Shown: one piece after another, positions 13,401-21,570 of the stretch
How the letters are laid out: the number at the start of each line of letters is the position of its first letter
Position numbering within the stretch: the stretch's first letter is position 1
Assembly (NCBI GenBank): GCA_019648995.1
Contig: BLXT01004787.1
Coordinates: forward strand, 172,559 to 194,414
Reading direction: 5' to 3'
DNA: 21,856 nt
From: Plakobranchus ocellatus
Taxonomy: Eukaryota; Mollusca; Gastropoda; Plakobranchidae
The notes under the pieces: generated by a model
Seen by the model: the letters and a program-made list of their open reading frames with translations, nothing else
What the model was told of the DNA's origin: nothing
Databases searched by the model: none
Translations under genes and position numbers: made by a program

Positions 13401-16400
13401 GTTACAAGATTTGTAAGTTTAAAGGTTTTGAGATTTTTTAAAAAGTAAATTACCTTTCTTAATGGAATTTGAACCATCATCCATGCTGGCAGCACTGTCA
13501 GCATCTTACTTTTGTACAAGGAATGAACCATGACAAAAATCTGGACTGGAAACCTAAATAAACTTTTCTGGATCTAAAGATGTAACACACGTCACAAAAA
13601 AAATGTAACACACATCACGCACATATTACTATTTTATTTCAAAAAAGGATTCTTATTATCATAAAATTTACTATGGCCACATCGAGTGATCATTTATACA
13701 AGCTGTAGAGAAAGGTGGATATTGTTGGTTTCAATCTTTGAAGAAATTGATCACAGAGTGATTTAAATTAGATTGCTTGATTTTCCTGGAGAAACACATA
13801 TCAAATGTTTAGACCCATTCTTAGACACTTTGTTCATGTTAGCTATAATACTAGAGGTCACATTTATATGTAGAGTAATCATTTGTGTGGCTGCATAGGA
13901 AAACCTGGACAAAGTTGCAAACAACAAAACGCCACAAACGTCAAAAATAGTCGATCAACCTTAAATCTAAAAAAAATGAGTTCTTTACACATTATGAAAG
14001 ATTAGCCATTTGTGATGCATTCTGTCAAAACGGGGCATAAGGTACCCTTAGCGTGTTTTGAGATATTTATACCATTGTATAGTTCAGTGTTAAGCTTTAA
14101 TTTGACACCAAGTTTATGTCAATTGGATAATTTTTGGCTGAGCTATGGGCATTTGAACATTGTTGGTACGTGCAAAGCAAAAAATCATTTTATTGAGAAA
14201 ACTGAGTTTAAAATTTCGAATATAGATCTATCTCCATAGCAACCAATAAGTTCTAATTATCCAAGGGCATCAAAATTTGGCAGTTACAATGAGCACATAA
14301 TGATTGGACAGTCACACAAAATTTCACACTATTTCATGCAGTTTTCTTTGTTTTAAAGCACATTATACATTTCAATAATTCACCACAACAATGCAAAATA
14401 CAGGAAAAATGCAGTCTCAGAAGGTATTGCACAATAATTTATTTATGAGTTCATTTAATTTATATCTATTCCAAAAAATGAAAACCATTATAATTATATA
14501 AGTATTACAAAATGATTTTGTAAAAAAAGAACCATAAAGTACATGTAGTTTATCTCTGTACCTTCAGGAAATAGGCATTTATTAATCAAAATGGACAGCA
14601 GCAGAAATAAAATAGTCATTTTAAAGTTACAGTGCATACATGATATATCGACATTGAAGGTTCCAGACAAGCTATGTCGATATAAGAGAAGGTCAATATA
14701 AAAGAAACCTTTTTGAAAGAAGCTTTTTTTGTTGACTGGGGTGAATTTTATTAGTTTGGTATGGTTTTTGTATATATATAGCCAGTGAACAACAAGGTGA
14801 TCTGAGGCTTTTAGGCTCTTAGACAGGCTAAGGCGCCAGTGGCAAGGCTTAAATCCGTGACAGAAGGCTCCCTGCAGATTTCAGGGCGGACTTGCTAACC
14901 ACTGTGCCACCAGTGAACAACAAGGTGATCTGAGGCTTTTAGGCTCTTAGACAGGCTAAGGCGCCGGTGGCAAGGCTTAAATCCATGACAGAAGGCTCCC
15001 TGCAGATTTCAGGGCGGACTTGCTAACCACTGTGCCACCAACCCCCCCCCCCCCATGTATTTTATTAAAGAATGTTTTTTTGCATAAAATGGAAAGCAAG
15101 GACATATTGCACAAGTCATAAAAGTGTTTCTACCTATTTCTCGAGTTAAAAAAAAAAGATAAACCGGGCCCACCTTCCTTTTCACTCAGTCATTTTATGT
15201 GATTTTTAGCCCTTAAAAGGACAGGTTGGATTACATTACATTTTCGTTAACCCTCCCTGTCAGCTTATTCCATTCACTTTCTACACCTTTTACTAGTAAC
15301 AGTCAAATGGGACGATCTTTTTCACTGCATATCATAAAGCCAGTCTATCAGAAGGCTGATGGATGCATGATTTGTGTAGCTTACACACAGTGACACACAC
15401 ATTCGCAATCCTTCATCCCACTTCCCCCCTCTCGAGAGGAGGCCTCAGGCTTAGTTCATTTATAAGCCTACTGCCTAGGCCTAGCCTACACCACTGCATC
15501 ATTTTCAGTTTCAGTTCCTCATGATACTCTAGGCCAAGTTCATAAGTCTACAGCATTGGATCATTTTCAGTTTCGGTTTCTGTATGTATACACATTGACT
15601 GATTGTTAGAACTTTTCAGTTTCATGCCTGAGCCCCGTCAGTACAGTCACTCCCCTGCAAACACTAGCTCGGGCATAGGCCTTTTTGTCTACAGTGGTCC
15701 ATACAGTGGGACGCAAAAAAAAAGGGATAGGCGGGCCTTTCGCTCTCATTAGAGATCTAAGGCTAGATTTTGGCTGGCGGTATTGTTGTGAGGGGGATCA
15801 AATCAACTGGAACTTATTTTCCTACACTAGTTTGGTTACTGACATGTCGATATAAGAGAAATGAAGTAGGAGTGGGCGTCGATATAGCGGAACATGTTAA
15901 CTAACAATTAAGAGGAAAAAAATATGGACTTGAAAGAGCATGTCGATAGAAGGGAAAAGTCGAAAGAACCGATGTTGATATAAGTGGTGCGCACTGTATT
16001 TTCAAAAGCAGGCATCATTACGATTTGCAGATTACCTCTACTCTCTTATCTTTAATTTGACACCATTTAAAAATATGCATCATCCATAGTAAAGATCCAC
16101 AAAGGACATAAAGGTGAAGAGATTGATAATAACAGCATGAAAAACATATTTTATTTTCATTAACCTTAATATAACTGCAGAGGGTAGAACTCCTTCCAAG
16201 TCTTTCTTTTTGTAATTATATATTACTTATGATAAGTTCACAAAGCATTTAAAGTAGCAAAATGCACATCATAACGTTTGCTGAGTAACGCTAAAAAGGG
16301 CCATTATTATTTCCAGAAAATAAATCAATATTATAAAAAAAAAGTTCACATAGGAATAATGCATTAATATAAACAAGATATGAGGATTAATGTGATCTTC

Positions 16401-19400
16401 AAGTGAGCATAATCTTATTATTCACTAACTGTTAAGAACAAACTGAAAATCAGAAAGATTCATAAAAAAAATTACACAGTAATGAGTTGCTTGCAAATTA
16501 GCCAGGGAGATTGTAATAATTGTTGGAAAATTACAAAATAAATAAATAAGAAAACACATAGTCAATAACTCTGGTACAGCTGGACAAAGGATATCCTGAC
16601 AATCCTCTCTGATAAACTGCCTTATGTTCTGAAACAAATACTAAAGAAAAGAGCGCTTGGGAGACAGTTCTGGTGGGGATAATGGCTCAGACAGTTGCCT
16701 TGGTGGAGGATTGCTTAACTCTTTGAGGAGTTGGTACTGTGACCAGCTACAGACCACAGATACAAGATTAACATGGCAAAAGCGGACTGATCCTTTCTGC
16801 GCCTTTATCATGTAGAGATAAGATTTTAAGTGTGATTAGTTGCAATTCTGTATTTCTTCGCTATATCTTTAGATTCAAAACAACAAATTTATTAATCGGA
16901 TTTTTGGGGGGAGGGGCAAGTAGAAGATCTTTGTAATATGGAAAATACATTTTCATTAAAAAAATCTTACCAGAGTATGAACAAGAAAGCAGATCTGCAG
17001 ACATGATTGCCCTCAGTCAGATACGTTCTCCACTTTCTTATACGTTCTGTCCGTCTACTAGCTTTCTTCTGCTGCATCATCTGAGAATCCACCACTCCTA
17101 GTGACTCTAAGAGACCCTTGATGTAGTAATTTTTTGCTTCTGCATGGATGTGAAGAATAAAGTACCTTGGTAATATCTACTCACAATAAATCTATTCATC
17201 ATGTACATGCAAATAAAAAAAAATAAGTAAAAATTATGCACTCAATGTCATATGGCTGGTGTACTTGAGATAATAATTCAAGACCTTGAAAATTTGTTTC
17301 GACATTTATAGTAACACAACAAAATTTGACACTCTACAAAACCATTGTTTGTTGTATTAATGTTTGCTGGAAACTTAAACAAAATTATGAAAATAATTAG
17401 TTATAACAATTTCAGTAATCCCAATTTATTACTGTAAATAGTTTTACATTTTTAAACCCCGTGGGAAGTTACATGCAAGTCAGATGTGCTTTTGCAACAG
17501 AGAAAAAAATTAATACACTGGCTTCTTTCGAGTGTGCTCCCCCCTCCCGCTACCCCTGTACTGATTTAGATGCAGCCAAGTGTTCAAACAAATAAGTAGA
17601 AATTATTTGATTCTTAAAAATCTCTGTCTGCAGCTTCTGATTAATGCCTCTCTAGATCTGAATCTATTGATTCAGATTCAAAACCAAGCTCTTCTTTGGT
17701 TGTCTTGAGGATCTGAGCTTTCGTCAGTTTAGCTTTACCAATCTAGAACTTAGGATCTATTTAGCAAACTAAAATAAATTTAAATTAAATCGTTCTTACC
17801 TTCTGACAGCTCAGAAATGGTGAGCCTTCGATTGAAAATCCAATCAGCTGTAAACTGTTTAATACATCCTGTCTCTCCTGAGCCAGTTTCAGCTTGCAGC
17901 CACAAACAAACCTTTCTATTTTTTGTAATTCAGGATCACGCTCTAAAACATTTTCTACATCTAATTCTACATTTCCCTTTAAATCTACAGCTAAATCAAA
18001 ATCTTCATCATCGCTGCTTTCTTCCTCAGATTCTATTTCAACTATTCTACCACTGATAGATATTGATGGTCCGGCCCCCGTAACCTCTGCTCCTTGCGTA
18101 GATCTACTTATTAAACTTTCTTCCAGTAACTCATAATCTGACTCTACCTCCTCCTCTTCCATTAAATATTCTTCTATTAAGCTTCGAAGGCGGTCTTCCT
18201 GCACAACATTTGCTAAATTAGAGCTTTTCACAAAGTTCAAAGCATCTTGAATGATGTTTTGTTTACACGCCATTTTGAAGCAACAGTAAGTCATGTGACC
18301 ATTCTCAGCCACTTATTTGACCAGAATGAGGGGATTTCCCTCAGTTGCTATCAACAGACGCTACTTTTTCACAGATTTTATCATAGAAGAGCCCGATGGA
18401 AATTATTTTAAATGTGGAAAACACTGCTATATTTAGAAAGTTTAGGTTTTCCCGATTACAGTGATACCAAACAACGTCAGAGTGGCTTGTTGATTAATGA
18501 CCAAAATCATTGGTAAAAAAGGTCATGATTAGCGTAATTCTCGTTCAAGAATTAGACCTCTGTCAAAGAATATTAAGTGTATTTTCAAACGCAGAAATAT
18601 TGTTTTTTAATAATAAACCTCAAGACTAATGTCTTTAGTTTCGGAATATGCAATAAAAAAATTTAGCTAAAAAAATAGTGTATTAACTTTACAAGGCAAT
18701 ATCTCAAAATAGGCCAGGGTACCTTATGCCCCGGTTTGACAGAACGCGTCACATATATTTAATGTTTACCAAAATATTAAAGTCAAATTCAACCCAGAAA
18801 TGTGTTTGTGGTTTTTTTTGGGTATTGCTCAAGATTGTTGCTGTTACGTGTTTATAAAAGTCTTACTTCAGACTTCTTGTGGAAAGACACAGCTGTAACA
18901 CACCATACTATATCACATAACAAATGAAAGCTCTTCTTTTGCTCTCTTAAAATAAACATAGTGCGCATAAATACAACGAATCAGGAAGAAGTGTGCATAC
19001 TGTAAAGCACCACATGTTTGTTCACAAAAAATTCAATGGGTCTGTGACTTTCCGACGCACAAAAATAATCTATATTATGGATTTTCAACCTGAAAAATAT
19101 TTCTCCAGCTAAATAAGGGCTGCAGATTATGTTGAGCATATCAATTTTTTTATTTTTTGCTCAAAATTTGCAACAAGACTACAAAAGATGGCTACTTTTG
19201 TCATTGTTTACTATAACGATACACATTCATAATGGCAACCCCCATGCACCTGACTTAAAAAGTCTAAAAACTTTAAATGCGACTTTTTCAGTTTCACCTT
19301 CAAAAATTTTTTGGTCTTTGAAATGTCATAACTTTGGCTGTAATAAAGATAGACAAAAAATTTCAACTGCACTGTATTCAGCTAAACCAGACCTTTCTTT

Positions 19401-21007
19401 GGTACCATATCTCTATATGTCAAAATTGTACATTTGTCCTGGTTTTCCTGTGCCGCATCACATTTTTGTACACAAATGTGCATAAACTTTGTATGAAACT
19501 CCTTATTTGATTTGTCAGCGACATTAAAAACCTCTCAGAGTGGTCTTCAAATGTAACACACGTCCCATAGAATGGTCCCTTTCTCAATTTGTACATCTCC
19601 AGATGGAGCCAGCTCATAAAGCCTGTTGTATGCTTTGAAGTCTCCGTCAGACTCTACTGTACTGACCTTGACCACAAAATCTCTGCACCTTTCACCTCCA
19701 TCATGCCCACAGCGCATTGGTATCACAGCCCTCATTTTAGTGCTGCCGCAGCTATCATTCAAATAATACAGGTGGATTGTGCTCACAATGTGGTACCATA
19801 AGCCTGGTAAAAATCGCAGAAAGTATGGCAATCAATAACCATGCCCATAACATCAACAATACATCCTATGCTGATGTGAGACTGATGACCACGGGTAGCC
19901 AGCTTCCATCAAGTGTAACTGAAATGTCCATATTGATATCCGTGCCTACTTGAATGCCCTTTTCTATAGCATTCTTTCCATGCACAATAATTGCATCTTT
20001 GATAAACACACTATTATCCACACTGTCTTGCTTGGCGTAGAAATTGCTAGCTATTTTTTTTATAAAAGTCTTGTGAATCAGTGATGGTATGCCACTGTTT
20101 TGATAAAACATCCTGAATGTAACAGGACCTAGACCAGATAGCAAGGAGGACAGAACAGCAATCTTATTCACAGTGTATGAAGATTTCTCTTGCCTTTCTG
20201 AAGAGTAACTTGATGCAACAATTTCATTACAAATGGTGCAAAATGCCTCAAGAGAGAGGCACATTCACCTATTCTTTATTTTCATTCACCCGCAGTGTCA
20301 CTGTATCTGAAGCACACAGGTTGCATAGTAGTTGACTCACCATTTTTGCAAAGACACTGAAGCTCATACTGAGGCTTTAAAAAAGGCCGAAAGCTTGCAT
20401 TTAAGGAAACAATTTGATGGTATTTCACTTTTATAAACTCTTTTGAAGCTTTTGCCTACCCTCACTTGTCAAGGTTGATAAATTTTGTTTGATCCTAGAC
20501 TTATTTTACGACGACCAAAGAGAAAAGCAAACAACAACAACAACAACAAAACAGAGCAAAGCTTTAGCATCTATGTACCCTTGTTGAAGCCAAGGTCTCA
20601 TTGGATCCAAGCTCTTTGAATTTGAGATTCACTGCGATGTTCAGGAAAATTTTTTATTTCAAAACAGTCTTCATTTAAATGAGATAAAGGCAAGATTCAA
20701 CTCTTTGAAGCAAACAGCCAAAAATTTTACTGTACTCACCTATACCCATCACACACAGCATGACAGTGATAGGCTGCTCCTTCCTAACAGCTTCGGAAAT
20801 AAATACAGTCCCAACAACAAGCATTATGAGGCCTACAATGCCCGCACAGGTAAAACCAATCATCATTTGCTTCCACAGTTGCTGCCCATTGGTTAAATCT
20901 TTGTTTAAGTTTGTCCTGCATGCTGCCAAAAAAATTCTATGCTGGTATGGTCTTGCCTGAGATCTTGTGGTCACAGATGGTGACCTAGGTGATGGCATGG
21001 TTGACAT
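7178..21007 (-). CDS. Two-pass membrane protein with two PPxY motifs (three coding exons)
   Basis: Joining 21007-20740, 8404-8282 and 7425-7178 gives 213 codons including TGA, a 212-residue protein. Both introns are GT-AG and keep phase 1. Residues 1-47 are Ser/Pro/Arg-rich. Membrane helices lie at about 48-70 (MMIGFTCAGIVGLIMLVVGT) and 80-102 (ending GTIILVGTIIL), joined by a short charged loop (SEAVRKEQ). There is no signal peptide. The acidic tail carries PPAY (143-146, followed by DAI) and PPKY (181-184, followed by EDAM). PPxY is the ligand of WW domains, so recruitment of a NEDD4-type ligase or other WW adaptor is the likely role; this is inference from the motif. The layout, a helix pair then a PPxY tail, resembles small TMEM proteins such as TMEM51, but I cannot name an orthologue. 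Intron 1 is 12,335 bp and full of mobile DNA; intron 2 is 856 bp. The start is the first ATG after an acceptor at 21017. Confidence 0.72.
8282..8404 (-). CDS. Exon 2 of the PPxY membrane protein
   Basis: This 123-bp exon follows a good acceptor (tttaatttcattacag) and starts in phase 1. It completes helix 2 (VFGTIILVGTIILD) and encodes a Cys-containing linker ending CFHTCS, residues 90-130. The donor is TCAG|GTATTTTG, usable but weaker than that of exon 1. Read-through of this donor would add only a few residues (GILQDGSHH) and a stop, giving a short form without the PPxY tail. The 11-bp-duplicated SINE at 8497-8776 sits about 90 bp upstream of this acceptor, inside intron 1. Confidence 0.65.
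8497..8776 (-). mobile_element. tRNA-derived SINE, family 1, copy A, with target-site duplication
   Basis: The copy is bounded by an 11-bp direct repeat TGCTTCTCATG at 8486-8496 and 8777-8787, the expected target duplication. Read on the minus strand, the head at the right end resembles a tRNA. It has an A-box-like TGGCTCATCTG and a B-box-like GGTTTGGAATCC with one extra base. The body includes a segment (plus strand AGTTTGCCATTGCTTTCCTC) shared almost exactly with copy B. The 3' end is an ACTTTT-type tail beside the left repeat. The intact duplication suggests a fairly young insertion in intron 1. Confidence 0.85.
8788..10127. other. Intron 1 stretch without recognised genes
   Basis: No coding exon is supported on either strand. 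The sequence is AT-rich, with poly(A)/poly(T) runs. Around 9780 there is a TATAAAAG box in a locally more GC-rich patch. I considered it as a fossil LTR and did not call it (see the rejected items). Confidence 0.4.
10128..10257 (-). mobile_element. tRNA-derived SINE, family 2, single diverged copy
   Basis: This stretch matches the 128-bp unit at 14783-15038 along its length. Shared landmarks, in order on the plus strand, are AAGGTGATCT, AGGCT, CAGTGG, CCCTGCAGA and GGGC-GACT-GCTA-CCA. On the minus strand it carries a B-box-like GGTTGGAGTCC. It is clearly more diverged than the two tandem copies are from each other, so it is an older insertion of the same family. Confidence 0.7.
10837..11103 (-). 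mobile_element. tRNA-derived SINE, family 1, copy B
   Basis: It is collinear with copy A at 8497-8776, with many blocks identical (for example GGTCCCATGCTTAGTCCA and GGTCCTGATTGTTCTTGGCA on the plus strand). The minus-strand head has a good A box (TGGCTCACCTGG, 11093-11082) and B box (GGTTTGAATCC, 11049-11039), the internal promoter of RNA polymerase III. No target duplication is evident, so the flanks may be eroded. It ends about 115 bp from the C-terminal end of the broken Mutator-like transposase. Confidence 0.85.
11217..11945 (-). pseudogene. Mutator-like transposase, C-terminal half (broken)
   Basis: Read on the minus strand from 11945, this begins IGKRMGAALRKVMTN, continues with ATIRKLSIYYNRAIR, then STD..P.HKFCPP in another frame. 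It then gives CHLGATQNMNKSPHNSIWSK with CIKTRF and HLHTVAAIAELNA, and ends AERRQIR-PRRAK-EELERAEGD-YGAGIV before TAA at 11219-11217. The GKRMG, KLQ-YYG-like, TQNxNxSxNxxIW and terminal RR-rich EGxxYGxG motifs, in this order, are those I know from the invertebrate Mutator-like transposase domain family. At least three frame changes and several internal stops break it, so it is not functional. Its N-terminal half is at 19562-20340 on the same strand. Confidence 0.8.
12525..13597. mobile_element. Segment bounded by a perfect 17-bp inverted repeat
   Basis: TTGTGACGTGTGTTACA at 12525-12541 is matched by its exact reverse complement at 13581-13597. Beyond these 17 bases the inner sequences diverge, and no target duplication is visible. 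Seven bases past the right end is a near copy, TGTAACACACATCACG (13604-13619). It could be a small non-autonomous DNA transposon about 1.07 kb long, or two unrelated copies of a dispersed motif. It encloses the exon-like frame at 12903-13064. Confidence 0.4.
12903..13064 (-). CDS. Terminal-exon-like frame, charged protein tail
   Basis: After a good acceptor (ctttattttacaaagcctag, exon from 13064) the phase-0 frame reads ESTQEDGGVYKKESRSHM, then SPSELQEYRKKRGECIATFR and QAKNEKQQKKLKTDV, with TAG at 12905-12903: 53 residues. The Lys/Arg/Glu/Gln-rich helical composition looks like real protein, and the local sequence is richer in GC than its surroundings. No upstream exon is certain. The acidic-protein exon ending at 17800 has the matching phase 0. 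I do not recognise a family, and it may be transposon cargo. Confidence 0.35.
   Translation of the reverse strand, partial: ESTQEDGGVYKKESRSHMSPSELQEYRKKRGECIATFRQAKNEKQQKKLKTDV
14783..15038 (-). mobile_element. tRNA-derived SINE, family 2, tandem dimer
   Basis: Two head-to-tail units of 128 bp (14783-14910 and 14911-15038) differ at only two positions that I can see. On the minus strand each starts GTGGCACAGTGGTTAGCAAG, a good tRNA-like A box. A degenerate B box, GGATTTAAGCC, follows at tRNA-like spacing. The near-identity means a recent duplication or insertion of a ready-made dimer. A TA run precedes it on the left and a 13-base C run (15042-15054) follows it on the right. A diverged single copy is at 10128-10257. 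Confidence 0.8.
15042..15054. repeat. Poly(C) run
   Basis: Thirteen consecutive C directly follow the SINE dimer (poly(G) upstream of its minus-strand head). Its length is likely to be unstable and prone to sequencing error. Confidence 0.9.
16641..18273 (-). CDS. Small acidic-protein gene, three exons, inside the TIR-bounded unit
   Basis: Exons 18273-17800, 17176-16971 and 16746-16641 join in frame (phases 0 and 2) to 261 residues plus TAG. The start ATG (AAAATGGCG) has good context; a GTG-led extension upstream was not used. Residues 1-158 hold acidic runs (LMEEEEVESDYELLEES and ESEEESSDDEDFD), then ERDPELQKIERFVCGCKLKL. Donor 1 is CAGAAG|GTAAGA. Exon 2 includes KKASRRTERIRKWRTYLTEG and HVCRSAFLFIL. 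Exon 3 gives WSQYQLLKEL and a Pro-rich end, PPPRQLSEPLSPPEL. The R-rich then VCRxxFLFxH-like motif recalls a large family of repetitive invertebrate proteins that I remember without a firm name. It is much shorter than those, so it is a truncated derivative, a domesticated gene or transposon cargo. It may use other acceptors. Confidence 0.5.
17641..17742 (-). CDS. Alternative terminal exon of the acidic-protein gene
   Basis: Just 57 bp after the exon-1 donor at 17800, the acceptor aagttctag opens a phase-0 frame. It reads IGKAKLTKAQILKTTKEELG then FESESIDSDLERH, with TAA at 17643-17641. Composition and phase both suggest real coding sequence, giving an alternative 191-residue product with no VCRSAFLF part. 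A 57-bp intron is short for an animal. A once-continuous reading frame that has drifted is the other explanation. Confidence 0.35.
   Translation of the reverse strand: MGKAKLTKAQILKTTKEELGFESESIDSDLERH
19562..20340 (-). pseudogene. Mutator-like transposase, N-terminal half (broken)
   Basis: On the minus strand the order is VSQLLCNLCASDTVTL (about 20325), then CTICNEIVASSYSS, NKIAVLSSLLSGLGPVTF, ISVTLDGSW (DGSW at 19910-19899), RGHQSHISIGCIVDVMGMVI in a shifted frame, NDSCGSTKMRAV, ESDGDFKAYNRLYELAPSGD and IEKGTILWD at the right-hand edge of the gap. The paired Cys motifs, DGSW-xRGHxS, and GDxKxY-PxGD-IEK are collinear with the Mutator-like transposase domain family as I remember it. At least three frame changes occur within this half (near 20267, 19896 and 19790). 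It ends at TGGGAC|GTGTGT, which could be a splice donor. I found no terminal inverted repeat of the element. Confidence 0.8.
20341..20739. other. Intron 1 between the transposase remnant and exon 1
   Basis: No coding frame is supported. It holds a short AAC trinucleotide run (about 20529-20548). A self-complementary stretch near 20372-20396 reads GAGGCTTTAAAAAAGGCCGAAAGC, in two parts that resemble the edges of some retroelement ends. It is too short to assign. Confidence 0.4.
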
Positions 21008-21016
21008 ATCTCTTGT
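20740..21016 (-). CDS. Exon 1 (coding) of the PPxY membrane protein
   Basis: The exon runs from a ttatttttag acceptor (exon begins at 21016) to a strong donor, TATAG|GTGAGTACAG, with the boundary at 20740/20739. The ATG is at 21007-21005, ten bases into the exon, so a further untranslated exon should lie upstream. It codes for residues 1-89: the basic N-terminus, helix 1 and the first half of helix 2, ending in phase 1. A second ATG (Met4) follows nine bases later and could also be used. Confidence 0.75.
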
Positions 21017-21489
21017 CTAAAAATAAATGAAAAGAACAATAAAAATAATTAACCATACTTGTCACAAACACTATTCTTATTTTTTAAACCGTTGAATGCT
21101 ACATCAACTAATTTCATAATTACTATTATGATGAGTAGTATTTCACATACCATGACAACCATTAATAGTAGTAATACAATAATCACTACTATTGTTTCTA
21201 CGTACAAAAATTCCAAGATTATGATTTCCTGAAACACTTCTGCATTTTATCAATATACTACAACGAATTCCAATACTGCCAGAATACTTCTCTTTCTTCA
21301 AGTTCTTGAAAAAAACCCTCTCTTATCATCTATCAGGAAGTAGAGGAAAATAGGCACATGATATTCAGAACACACCATCAATGCCTAGATCTAAAAAGAT
21401 GGGTGCAGCGGCAAAATAATAAAGACATATTATTTATAATACATTCAGGCAATCAGGAAAACTGCACCCTATAACAAAGACAGTAAATA

Positions 21490-21570
<81 letters not shown>

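Larger units (their letters stand above)
14630..15996. mobile_element. Pogo/Tigger-like non-autonomous DNA transposon
   Basis: The left end begins CAGTGCATACATGATATATC and the reverse complement of the right end begins CAGTGCGCACCACTTATATC. Both are followed by GACAT/AACAT and GGTTC. Both ends are flanked by TA (14628-14629 and 15997-15998), the target duplication of the Tc1/mariner-pogo group. Subterminal TGTCGATATAAGAGAA copies (about 14682 and 15847) and other TCGATA motifs recur inside, a pattern I associate with Tigger-like ends. No transposase frame is present, so it depended on another copy. It lies inside the 14011-18753 unit and carries a SINE dimer. Confidence 0.75.
14011..18753. 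mobile_element. Candidate 4.7 kb DNA transposon with terminal inverted repeats
   Basis: The left end (14011-14068) and the reverse complement of the right end (18753-18698) match at 35 of the first 38 bases. The shared core reads TCTGTCAAAMCGGGGCATAA then GGTACCCT. After a short diverged stretch they match again over TTTTGAGATATT. I see no clear target duplication; the outermost bases are TGTGAYGC. Between the ends are the three-exon acidic-protein gene (minus strand) and a nested pogo-like element. Without the latter the unit is about 3.4 kb. No superfamily is assigned. Two opposite copies of a smaller repeat remain an alternative. Confidence 0.6.
11946..19561 (-). other. 7.6 kb intron or insertion splitting the Mutator-like transposase
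   Basis: The gap begins GTGTGTTACA and ends GCATAAATTAG on the minus strand, so it has GT-AG ends. Splicing them out would join IEKGTILWD to IGKRMG in phase 0. From memory the family has IEK, five residues, then H/D-V/I-GKRMG, so the spacing would be exact. This suggests an original intron later filled by other elements. An insertion landing near this codon is the alternative. Inside lie 12525-13597, 14011-18753 and stretches where I see nothing (11950-12520 and 18760-19550). Confidence 0.5.

Noticed and set aside
17817-18136. Two plus-strand frames opposite the acidic-protein exon
   Set aside because: They are antisense shadows of the acidic stretch; the minus-strand frame has the start context and donor.
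19129-19485. 118-residue plus-strand open frame
   Set aside because: Composition is that of translated AT-rich DNA, there are no domain-like motifs, and it lies opposite the transposase gap with no splice or promoter context.
21049-21237. Very hydrophobic 62-residue minus-strand frame upstream of exon 1
   Set aside because: It arises from ATT/GTA-rich low-complexity sequence with an inverted repeat, and lies upstream of the acceptor that opens exon 1.
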